A DNA stretch of 64,000 nucleotides from Theobroma cacao (lineage: Eukaryota > Streptophyta > Magnoliopsida > Malvales > Malvaceae): the NCBI RefSeq assembly GCF_000208745.1, contig NC_030850.1:13597473-13661472 (forward strand), read 5' to 3'. The notes under the pieces were generated by a model, which had not been told where the DNA came from, did not search any database, and saw nothing but the letters and a program-made list of their open reading frames with translations. The position numbers and the translations under genes are program-made. Below, piece by piece: positions 12,601-23,035 of this stretch (within the stretch, counting starts at the first letter, position 1; the number at the start of each line of letters is the position of its first letter).

Positions 12601-12960
12601 CCACTAGGTGGTAGTGTATATCAACTTGTTAAGTTAGAGTATGACGTTAGTGGACTCATCGTACAATCGGACAGAGGTACTGAAGTCCGATTTGCGTGAT
12701 AAGTAGATGAGTCCACTAACAACATTGTTTCCCATTATATGCCACCAGGCCAGGTACTTTGTCAGCTTACATTGTCAAAAGTGACTTTTGACGCGGATGA
12801 GGTATAAGTTAAATGCAAAGACCCTGACATAGAAAGATTCGCATAGTTACAAGGATTGGGTTATCGCCTCGTTGCAGTGGTTGATCAGTTCGTAAGATCA
12901 TACCCTGAAGGCAAACGCCATAGACGACCTTCAAAAAAAGTTTACCTTTGAGATTTTTGC
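9660..12960 (+). pseudogene. Decayed DUF1985 / Ulp1-like peptidase transposon gene
   Basis: Plant Ulp1-like (C48) proteins with an N-terminal DUF1985 domain are carried mainly by MULE transposons. DUF1985 is visible at 9773-10144 (INELDAIEGELWFAIR, FSKREFYLVTGLKFG). It continues in a second frame at about 10215-10400 (LLLVENID, NAFPWVTYVWSLIVDYLMKGFKP) and after an intron at about 10494 (FWALEAI). A Gln/Met-rich coiled-coil segment at about 11210-11400 is broken by several stops of CAG-to-TAG type. The C-terminal part near 12560-12960 has LVPCYFDGH followed by a stop and VVVYINL, which fits the GHW region around the catalytic His of Ulp1 peptidases. Many stops and frame changes show it is not functional. 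Confidence 0.65.
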
Positions 12961-13319
12961 AAATAGCATCACTAGTGAAAATTTTTAATTTGTTTATTCT
13001 TTTTCAATATGTAAATAACATTATTATGTATCATGTCCATATTATTCTTTGTTGTATCATTTACATATTTTTCCTTTTTATATCATTTAACAAAAAAAAA
13101 AGGTAATAAGAACAGTTCAGTATTCATTGATGTGATAAGCATACGGGTCCAATAAGAATGCCATTGTTTTCTTCTTATTCATATCTCTATCTTAAATTCT
13201 GTTAGTATTTTATGCAACTTACATACAAGCATTCATGAGTTTGCATATGCCAACCCCTTTTACTTTACAACCTATATGACATGTTGAATTTCATTGGGTG
13301 ACATAAGGTTGTAACTAGT
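12961..13319. other. Transposon-nest spacer
   Basis: AT-rich sequence after the Ulp1-like remnant and before the next repeat array. No coding match or repeat unit was recognised. Confidence 0.4.
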
Positions 13320-13965
13320 TGATATTGAATTGCATGAATGGTGGAGATGGAATCGCTTCACCAGTTGATATTGATTCGCGTGAGTATTTGATATGAAATC
13401 ACACGACTACTAAATTGTGAATCACGTGATTAGTTAATATGGAATCGCGTGACTAATCGATTTAGAATCGCGTGAACCGTTAAGATTTAGAATAGCAAGA
13501 GTATTTGATATTGACTCACTTGAGTAGTAAATATGAACTGGCGTTAGTAGTTATTATGTAATCACATGACTAGTTGATATTGAGTCGCGTGAGTAGTAAT
13601 ATGGAGTGGTGTTACTAGTTATTTGAAATCACGTGAATGGTTCATTATAAAGTCACGTGAGTAGCAAATATGGCTTCGCGTGACTGGTTATTATGGAATC
13701 GCATTACTAGTTGATATTGAGTCGCGTGAGTAGTATATATGGAATGACGTTACTAGTTATTATGGAATCGTGTGACTGGTTCATTATAAAGTCACGTGAG
13801 TAGCAAATATGGCTTCGCGTGACTAGTTATTATGGAATTAGGTTACTAGTTGATATTAAGTCACGTGAGTAGTATATATGGAGTGGCGTTACCACTTTTA
13901 ATGAAATCGCATGACTAGTTGATATGGAATCGCGTGACTCACTTAATGTGTATCATGTTCTTTAA
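13320..13965 (+). repeat. GCGTGACTAGTTGATATGGAATC repeat array, second
   Basis: Direct repeats of about 23 bp built on (T)CGCGTGACTAGTTGATATGGAA, with CACGTGAGTAGTA variants. A higher-order duplication of 139 bp is visible from TTCATTATAAAGTCACGTGA at 13641 and 13780. Same orientation and core as the array at 8.75 kb. Confidence 0.8.
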
Positions 13966-14279
13966 AGAAGGGTAAGCCAATTATGATGGATAATATCAAA
14001 CCATAACCCAACCCCAAGCACCATTATAACAAAATATCTAGTTGAATACCCTAAACCCGTGACCAGAAGTTACCCTAAACAAATGAAAGTTAAAGCACAT
14101 GTTGAGCGAATTTAAAAAAAAAAACAATATACCACAAATTGTTTAGTAAACAAATTACAGTATCCCTAATCTAGTTAACCCATAACTCTTAAAATATGAA
14201 TCTTCATCTACTATGCTTGACTCAGCCAAAACCAATGACAACTGACTTCCTTTTTCTCTGAGGGTAATGTTGTAGAAAC

Positions 14280-15503
14280 TCATCTTAGGACTGTATCTTT
14301 CGGCCACGCTTCTGCTGGCCGAACAGTTGTATTTGTTCTTTGCATTAGAAGAGTCTCAACATTCTGTATCCTCAATTTCAATGTCTGCATTTTAGCAGTT
14401 TGGTTACTAAGTTTCTCATCAATCCTCACAAGCATATTATACATCACATCATTCGAAACAAGATCTGGAATAACTCTAGATGGACCACTAGATAGAGTAT
14501 CATGGGCAGGATGAACTGGGTTACCTTTGATAGAGTTGAATGGCTCATCAACACTCAAGTCATATCCCTTTTTCACGAGCCATCCAATAGAGAGATTACG
14601 AGGCCTGCGACTGGTCCAATCAGTTAGATACCTATTACTCCATATCCCTTTCTTTTTAACTAGAGTCGATATGATGTTCCCGTATGGAAGTGTCGTCTCT
14701 TCCTGTATGACAACTCCTCTCATTCTGATGATCATATATTTTGCAATATTCAAGCCAAATAGGGTCTCAATTGATTCCATCATCCACAGATCCTCAGCAC
14801 TAACATGGCTTAAACGACTGATTCTTCCCTATAATGTGGACGCGAGAAAATTATGTATTAGCCTCCAAGGTGCAGAATTCACATGACGAGCAAAACATGA
14901 ATTTGTCCTGTATGGTTTTTTTCTACCTATCACATGGGCCCACATGGGGTACGAGTTATAAAAAAGGGGAAATCTGTATTGTCCCTATTTGTATTCTATT
15001 TTCAGGAGCTTTTCAATATCAAAGGCAGTCACTGTAAACTCTATTTCTTCCAAATACACGTTCAAAACATATGGGTTAAAATCACTTTAATTTTCAAATT
15101 CATCTTCACTCTAGCATATGCTAGAGTAAAATTTCCTAATGAGAGTTGAGTTGTAATCAATATATGGAAAGGTACTTAGACCCTTAAGTTTACCCATGTC
15201 AAAAAACGTATTTAAGTCACCCTTAAGGTGTACGTTCTCCTTAAAGCTGTCCCAATCTACCACTTTCCCGCATGATATGATGGCATTCTTTATTACCCTA
15301 TACCTAGCAGCATGTGCATTATTCCTAAACCGTGAGGACGAGGACAGAGCATTACCTGGTTTAATTGAAAAACCAATTGATGTAACAAGGAGTTCAAAAG
15401 CTACTTTCCATTGCTTCTTTGATCGTAGACTTGAGTATTCATCATCACCCATAATTTGGTCACCATAGTCACCGACATTGGGTCTACTCAAAGATGCGAC
15501 CAT
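14280..15503 (-). pseudogene. Plant transposon protein remnant, minus copy
   Basis: Two open blocks, 15503-15111 and 14783-14280. The first carries VVDWDSFKENVHLKGDLNTFF and TLIRKFYSS; the second carries a block comparable to the plus-strand relative at 16.2-17.0 kb (ETLFGLNIAKYMI, LPYGNIISTLVKKKG), followed by a helical C-terminus (VRIDEKLSNQTAKMQTLKLR). The pattern fits the 'putative plant transposon protein' domain found in retroelement and MULE cargo. I could not establish an uninterrupted gene model. Divergent from the next copy, about 430 bp apart. Confidence 0.45.
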
Positions 15504-15935
15504 TACTTAAGACAGTGTAGAACGGTTCAGCTTTAGTGGTTGAAGTTACAACTAGAGATAAGTTTAAGAGATTTTCGTTGAATTATGGGTTAAGGTTTAG
15601 TATATTGCAAGGAATGTGATTGTTGGGAATATCACTTTGCAAGGTTTGGTATAAATAGGGGAAGTGATGATTACAGGGAATGTCAATGTAATTGCTAAGA
15701 GGATTACATTGTAGTGTTTGCGAATATCACTTTGAAACATCGTTTGTAAATTGAAAAAATTACCTTTATGTATAAAAAGTTTCCTTGTCAAATTTCTCCC
15801 ACAAACTCACAAATTAAACAAACTCATTTTCTCCGATTCTATCGATTAAATCATTTACGTCATCCTCTTTGACATTTCTACCGAATCGTTTTTCCTCAAA
15901 ACACTTTAAGCCTCCAAATTTCCTAATTTCGAAAA

Positions 15936-17038
15936 ATGAGTCGTAGTACTAAATGCACAAAGGTGACTCACAACAGTGGTGTAGCCAACTTTACTGGTGC
16001 GAAAACATAGTCAACCTTGGTAGTGAGTTCTTTTTTGCAAAATTTCACTTATCCATCGCACGTTGAGAAATTCAACGCCAATTTCACCAAATGCAAGGTA
16101 ATGCCCAGACGTATAATTGACTTTGATTATTTAAAGTATATTGATTTCCCATACCTTGCGAACTTTGAAAATTTAGGGTGAACACATTATTTACAATTGA
16201 ATAGGAAATGCTATGAGAATTTGGTCTGGATTTTTTACTTCAATGCAACACGAAAATGTCCTGAGTCGGAAATAGGTCAGGTAGTGAATCATGACGATAC
16301 GTTTGTCACCCACGTCATGGGACAACGTATCCTTGTTACTCCTGAGCTAATAAAACGAGTCTTTGACCTTACTTCCCTAAAAGAATATCTCCATTATGTC
16401 TTTGATAGTGGGAACCTTGGGTCAGCATTTATCTACCCTCTACCAAATGAGAGAGGTAGTGCTAGCTACACAGTCTATGTTTCTTTGATCGAGTCTTGCA
16501 CCTCATCATTACTCACACTATCCGTCCTCACTGCTCGAACTACTTGAATGTCACCACAGAGGAGCTTTGGTTCTTATTTAACATCAAATTAAACTGTCGT
16601 ATTGACCTTGCTAAATTCATCATGGATGACATGCTTAGAACCATTCAAGGTGGCATCAAAAGTCTGCTTTATGTTATGTTGATTAGTGAGATCATAAACT
16701 ACTTCAAAGTTGACACCTGTTGTGATTTGCCCAAAAACCATGCTTTGTTCAATCCTATCAATAAGCATAGTATTAAAAAGCTAGGTTTTGAGTTCAGAAA
16801 TAACAGTTGGGTTAGGAAAGGGGTAGTCGATAACCTAAAATTTGATGAGAAGGTGAATGAGGGTAAGCTGAGTGCATATCCTATGGGCTCGTCTACTACT
16901 CAATCTTATGCACGTATTTCCACCACATTCAATGTTGAGCAAGCTTTCACTAAACTCCTTTCATTTATGGAAACAATGGACTCTAGGTTCATTGCTTGTA
17001 TGGAATTGTTGGAGGCACAAAATCGTGAGATGTTGTAG
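15936..17038 (+). pseudogene. Plant transposon protein remnant, plus copy
   Basis: Begins ATGAGTCGTAGTAC at 15936 and is stopped in frame after FTGAKT. Coding similarity resumes with FNANFTKCKVMPRRIIDFDY and, after another stop, RKCYENLVWIFYFNAT, VVNHDDTFVTHVMGQRI and VTPELIKRVFDL (16197-16547). A frame change then gives the block LAKFIMDDMLRTIQGGIKSL, and the sequence ends in a Met/Glu-rich helix at 17038. This resembles the plant transposon-protein domain that precedes a variable C-terminus. It is broken by at least two stops and one frame change. Confidence 0.5.
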
Positions 17039-18289
17039 CGCCAAAAAGGCTTCAAGGATCAATTACGCTCTCAATTTCCACCACCATCATGAGTTCTCAC
17101 TCTTAATGTATGTTCTACTTAGTTTTTGGACTGTTTGATTCAATGGCTACTTGTGCTTTAGATTTTGGTTGTATTTACAAATATTTGTATCTTTGAATCT
17201 AATGTTTTTTTATGTCTCGAGCACATTGAAATATTGCTACTTGCCATGCTTTTATTTGAGTTTGTTTCGCTTGACTGATTGTCTTTTGTTTATCTTATGC
17301 CCTTTATGTTTTTTTTTTAGTACAACAGTTCGCATTAAGAACAAGTACCATAAAAGCAAGTACCATAAAAACAAGTTCAGAGCGAAATCCTCTTTGCTAC
17401 TTAAGAAAATTACCTAACAATAACACGATGATAACAAAAATCTAAGCCTTACAGTACCTTCATGTCGATGCATTTTAATCGACAGTCCCCGGATAACACC
17501 AAACTGAAAGACTTCGCAAGGACACAAATGCAGCAGACTACCAAACATATAATATGATAATTCAGAGGCTAGCAGGACCTTTCATGTTCTGCTTTGCCAC
17601 CTGCAAGTCCTACTTAGATGGTATCTTGCACTGCAAAGATGTTATTGTTGACCTCAACAAATCATCTCCAACTAAAAACCTCAACTTCTTCACAAAGGCA
17701 ACCCAATATAACATGTATGTATAATGTTGATGGCTTCAAGATACTCGATGTACCTAGCTATTAACCAAAATAGTAACAATGGAAATATACGTAGTAGGTT
17801 GTCAAGATAAACATTACAATAGTGCAACAATTGTCGAAATACAATGTAATGAAGCTATTGGCTTTAACCAAAACAGTAATGAAGCTATTGGCTTTACAAT
17901 TGTCGCAGAGTAACTTTGTTTATTTTTTATTCATATCTTTTGTAGAAAGATTACACAATTTACATTCTAGAGTTCATGAGTATACATATGCCAATAGTAG
18001 GAGGCAAAATTCAATTGGGCAAATATTATTAAATATTTTATACTTTAATTTAATTGTTTACAAAGAAAAAACAAATTATGAAGGAGTACAATGCATTGGA
18101 TGATCCCACAATATCATCTTAAGAGGCATATATCTTATTGCTGGCTATTTTCAGAGTATTATCTTTAGACTCTATCAAACTCAAGTTTAAATAGTATTAT
18201 TCAATGCAAATGTCAATGGCCAGTTCGAAACAATCCTTAACAACTGACGTCTGAAGGGCCATTATGTTCAGGTATGACACCTATAACGT
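17039..18289. other. Transposon-nest spacer
   Basis: Tail of the plus-strand transposon remnant and unassigned AT-rich sequence. A small direct repeat (AATGAAGCTATTGGCTTTA) occurs at about 17848 and 17878. Nothing else recognised. Confidence 0.4.
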
Positions 18290-21220
18290 TCTTAGAGTTT
18301 GTAGTCCGCATTGGATAATGGTTTCGTGCGTGCCCGACTTGTCTGCATATTGCACATGCCTTGGGTCGTGCATTGTGAACTTTTATGTAGGCAACTGCCT
18401 TCCCCAGCTGATGGAATCATTTTCCTTCTAGGTCTTCCCGCTTGACCTTGCCAAGTTGGTGGCAAAATGATAATTTGTTGAATGTCATGGGGGATGTCCC
18501 ATTCACTAGGATGCCCAACTGGGTGAATGAGAACTGCATATCCCTCCATTAAAGATTGAGTCTTGTAATAGTTCGAGCAGAATTCAATGGTTGCACGTTT
18601 GCACTTACTACCAAGGCAATGAAATCATAGGTTCCGAACAATGTAAAAATTCAATTCATCATGCACAAAATAACAAAACATGATTATTCATACCTTATTG
18701 CCGCCATGGCATGTGTGCAGGGGAGTAGATCAGTCTGGAACTCACCGCATGAACACGTCTTAGTGGAGAGGTTGACCACTGTCTCCTTAGTCTCGCTTAT
18801 AACTTGAAACTCCACTCGATCGATTGGTTGTATGGAAAAGTGACATGCTTCATTGAACCGTCTATTCAACAGATCGATAGCCCAAGGGTTGAGGGGCATG
18901 GTCAAATTCAATGCCTCATTGTGTCAGTTATGGAACCAACATTAAAACATGCCTCTGATGCACTCGATCAAGACTGCTATTGGCATTTTTCTTGCATGCC
19001 TTATGAAAGAGTTAATACACTCCGCAATGTTGGATGTCATTAGCTTGTATCGCCTTACTAGTGACCGTGCACGTGCCCATCTCTTAGGGTCTAATCTTAT
19101 AAGGTTGTCATAAGCAGGTTTGCAAAGCTGTTTTAGCTTATTCATATGTCTGTTAAAATCGACGACCTTATAGCAGTTGGTGAACAAGGTGAAAATCGTA
19201 GTAACATCTTCGCGCTTGAACCTGTTTTTAACGTTTTTCCCTAAGTGGTAATTGCATAGACCGTGATGAGAGTCATTGTACACTTTTTCAACTGCATTCT
19301 TAATGCCATGATGCTGATCAGAAATGAATATTGCATTTTTAGGACAATCAATTGCACGACGCAATTGGTTAAAAAACGACGACCAAGACTCTTCGTCTTT
19401 CACATGGCCAATGCCAAATGTAACTGGATATATCTACTCATTCGCATATTTGCATACCGCAACAAACAAAATACCTTTGAATCTACCTTTCAGATGTGTG
19501 GCATCAATAGCAACTATAGGCTGTATTATAGCATTGAACCCCTAGAGACATGACCCGAATGCCTAGAAACAATATTTGAATTGTTGTTCCCCATCCGTAG
19601 CGACCCCCATGATAGTATCGAGATTTTCAAGTTCCAACATATGGAAATACGAGGAAAGGAGTTGGAATGACTCTTTCGGAGGACCGAACACAAGACTCTC
19701 TGCATACTTCTTTACTTGCCAGGCCTTACCATATAGGCATTGCAATCCCCACTCGCGATTCATCTTTTCCATTATTTTCTTTGATCTCAATGGGGTTACA
19801 TAATTTCCTTACACCCTAGTGGAGATAAGCTCACCAATTAACCTCGCGCTCACAGTTCGGTACCCACATTACAAACCATCAACAGTACACGTGCGTACCT
19901 TCTGAAACATCCGAAGTTGCCAATATTCTCCTTCAGGCAACTTCGTTGCATGCAAAGCAAACTTGCATGCCTTCTCCTTACAACCAACCTAAAAAAGAGC
20001 ATGACATAACTTTTTAACTCTAACCTCAAAATGCTCTTTTAGTGCCAATTTGCTCAAAGCTCGTTTCAATTCTGCCTTTGATGGAAACACTTTTTTGAGA
20101 TATAAGTGGTCATCCATTGATTTGGATTCCTCACTCGCAACTGTTTGAAAGGATATCATATCTACCTTGGGAATAATCCATTGACGAGATCCCCCTATAT
20201 TTACCATCTCTTGATCAATGTCATCAGGAGAACAAATGTCATTCTCAAGTGCGATGGCGTTCTCGTAAATAGGGTCGACACCCTCAACATTTTCTAATTC
20301 AACAGTTGTGGCATGGTTGTCGAACTCAACCTCTTCTAACACAACAGTTGTGGCATGGTTGTTGAACTTAACTTCTTCTAACACAACAGTTGTGGCATGA
20401 CTTGTACTACCATATTCATGATTGCAATATGGAATGTCGGTGTGCTCACCCCGGTCATCCTCTGAACAGTCATCATGTCCCCCAACATAATCATTTTCAC
20501 AGTCATCATGCAACTCATCGTTCCAATCCGTCGTGTCGTCCTTTTCAACATCATCTTCAATCTGATTAGATGCATCGTCATCACTCACAATCATCATAGT
20601 GTCATTTGCGAATGACAATGGACCCATTGCATTTTCGAGCGATAGTTGTGTTTGTTGCAAAGTACCAAGTATTTCGTTCGATGCACATTCTGATTGGAAT
20701 TGTGCAGACATCATTTGTAAACACCTCATGTGTGTGCGAGCTACTCAAACTCGTGAGGATACGTCAAATGTGATTGCCATGGTTGTTTGTTAGGAAATGC
20801 ATCGTGTGGTATGTCAGAATAATTAACATTATGTTCTAGGTGATTACTATGTTGGATACCGTGTTCATGTGGAATATCATTTGCATTTCATGCCTTAACT
20901 GTCACAAACATAACAACTGCCCTCTCATCTCGCAGAATACTTGCTACATCTTCATCATCCTTGATAACTGCGCGTGAAACCCCTGCGGCATGACTGAGCG
21001 ATGCATGTAGCTCGATTTCATTATTATGTGAGTTGACTCCAACAACCTTTTCAACCAGCTTCACTAAGCCCGAAAATGACAAATCACTCCCAACACCCCT
21101 CATTCGTGTCTCACCACCCTTATAAGTGTCATCGACCCAATGACCACTGTATGTAATCATAAGCTTCACATTTAGCAGGCAGCTGAAATTTAATAGAAAA
21201 TAAGTGTCACAATCAGTCAA
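18290..21220 (-). pseudogene. MuDR-type MULE transposase, decayed
   Basis: Reading from 21220: an N-terminal PB1-like block (ITYSGHWVDDTYKGGETRMRG), an acidic linker, an N-terminal plant MuDR domain (VFPSKAELKRALSKLALKEHF, then GCKEKACKFALHA), a segment near 19.8 kb, then the MULE DDE region (VCKYANE-stop-IYPVTFGIGHVKDEESW, FISDQHHGIKNAVEKVY, HGLCNYHLGKNVKNRF). It is followed by TSNIAECINSFIRHARKMPI, a SWIM zinc finger (CSCGEFQTDLLPCTHAMAA, about 18.7-18.8 kb) and a C-terminal HPSEWDIP block. Stops and frameshifts occur throughout; the stop in ANE-stop-IYPV replaces an expected Gln, again CAG to TAG. It once encoded the cut-and-paste enzyme for the surrounding element. Not functional. Confidence 0.8.
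20284..20410 (-). repeat. Three 42-bp coding repeats in the MULE linker
   Basis: CAACAGTTGTGGCATG recurs at 20300, 20342 and 20384, an exact 42-bp period. In the reading frame this gives three 14-residue units (HATTVVLEEVKFNN and two variants). The repeat keeps the frame, so it expanded while the gene still coded. Confidence 0.8.
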
Positions 21221-21239
21221 TTTATCAAAAATTGACCCT

Positions 21240-22690
21240 CAATGCATAAAAACCACTTACGCAATACTTGAGTCACAGTTGGTCGGTCTTTAAAATTTAA
21301 CAAAAATTAAGTATCGTAATGTCTAATACACATTCATGCAATGCCTAAAAACTAGTGAACAAAAGCCTCAAAACATAGGGTGAATTGCATAAGTCATGCA
21401 CCACCAGTCTCGTAATACCTAATAATAAGTCACTCAATATGTAATATCTACTCACATTATGCCTACATAACCAGTCATGTAATGGCCGAATGTGATGTAA
21501 TACATAACAACAGGTCACACAATACATAAAAATCAGTCATGTAATGCTTAAAAACTAGTTAACAAAAGCCTCAAAACAAAAAATGAATTGCACAAGTCAG
21601 TCATGCACCGCCAATCTCACAATACCTAAGAATAAGTCACTTAATGCCTTTGACCCACTCACATTATGCCAACATAACCAGTCACATACTAGTCCAATGT
21701 CACGCAATACGTAACAACAGGTCACACAATACATAAAAACCAATCACGCAATGCTTAAAAATTAGTGAACAAAAACATCAAAATAAGAGATGAATTGCAC
21801 AAGTCAGTCACGCACCGTCAGTCTCGCAATACCTAAGAATAAGTCACTCAATGCCTTATACCCACTCATATTATTCCAACATAACCAATCATGTACTGGC
21901 CCAATGCCATGCAATACATAACAATAGGTCACGCAATACATAAAAACTAGTCACGTAATGCCTAAAAATTAGTGAACAAAAGCCTCAAAACAAGAGATGA
22001 ATTACACAAGTCAGTCACGCACCGTCAGTCTCGCAATACCTAACAATAAGTCACAAAATGCCTTATACCCACTCACATTATGCCAACATAACCAGTCATG
22101 TTCTGGCTCAATGTCACGTAATACATAACAGGTCACGTAATACATAAAAATCAGTCACGCAATGCCTAAAAACTAATGAACAAAAGCCTCAAAACAAGAG
22201 ATGAATTGCACAAGTCATGCACCATTAGTCTCGCAATACCTAATAATAAGTCACTCGATGCCTAATATCCACTCACGTTATGCCAACATAACCAGTTACG
22301 TACTGGCCCAACGTCATGCAATACATAATAACAGGTCACATAATATATAAAAACAAGTCACGTAGTGCTTACAAACTAGTTAACAAAAACTTCAAAATAA
22401 GAGATAAATTGTATAAGTTAGTCACACACCGCCATTCTCGATATACTTAATAATACTAATAAGTCACTCGATGCCTAATATCCACTCACGTTATGCCAAC
22501 ATAACCAGTCACATACTGGCCCAACGTCACGTAATACATAACAACAGGTCACCATATACATACAAACTAGTCACCAATGTCTAAACAGAATATATGCATT
22601 GCACAATTCACGCAGTGCCTATTACACAGTCTCGCAATACCTAATAATAGGTCACGCAATGCCTAACATCCATTCACGAAGCTATTCAGC
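21240..22690 (-). repeat. Large TCACGCAATGCCTAA array, about 205-bp higher-order unit
   Basis: Complement orientation of the 8.75-kb and 13.3-kb arrays: (G)TCACGCAATGCCTAAyA and (G)TCTCGCAATACCTAA units. A landmark AGTGAACAAAAGCCTCAAAA (with variants) starts near 21354, 21557, 21764, 21971, 22175 and 22378, a period of 203-207 bp. It lies directly upstream of the MULE transposase start, where transposase-binding repeats would be expected. Not CRISPR-like: plant sequence, degenerate units and no unique spacers. Confidence 0.85.
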
Positions 22691-22805
22691 ATAATATAAC
22701 TTAAACGAAGACAATAGAGGAAGTTGTGAGAAATGAAAATTTAAATTTTATTCATTAGATTCTCTGAAACAAAAGGAGATGATGCAAAAAAAAATGAACC
22801 GTAGT

Positions 22806-23035
22806 TTATTTCTTCCTAAGTTCATCTACTATTTCATATATCTCAGAGAGAATCTTGTTGTTGGCCAAGATATCTACCTCTAAGTCATATGTCATGCCAC
22901 CAGCTTGTCCATCAAAGCATGCATCTCTTGCTAGATTTTCTCGACTTGCTCCCTCAGGGTAAGCATCTCCGACATGTTCTCTTTCTCAGAGGCAGCCCCT
23001 TCACTAGTCTCGACTATTGTATGTTTGGATGCCAT
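22806..23035 (-). pseudogene. Small helical ORF in the MULE nest, broken
   Basis: Starts at Met 23035 (MASKHTIVETSEG) and reads into a coiled coil (MLTLREQVEKI, stop, QEMHALMDKLV). After a one-base frame change it continues to LANNKILSEIYEIVDELRKK and a stop at 22806. About 75 residues. No family recognised; probably cargo of the MULE between the repeat array and its right end. One stop and one frameshift. Confidence 0.4.

Noticed and set aside
15590..15770. Sequence with GGAATGTGATT and GGATTACATTG words resembling the MITE at 41.5-42.2 kb
   Set aside because: Only short AT-rich words are shared and no ends could be set.
21240..22690. Regular short repeats that look CRISPR-like at first sight
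   Set aside because: Plant nuclear context, degenerate 15-25 bp units without constant-length unique spacers, no cas genes; a higher-order tandem repeat explains them.
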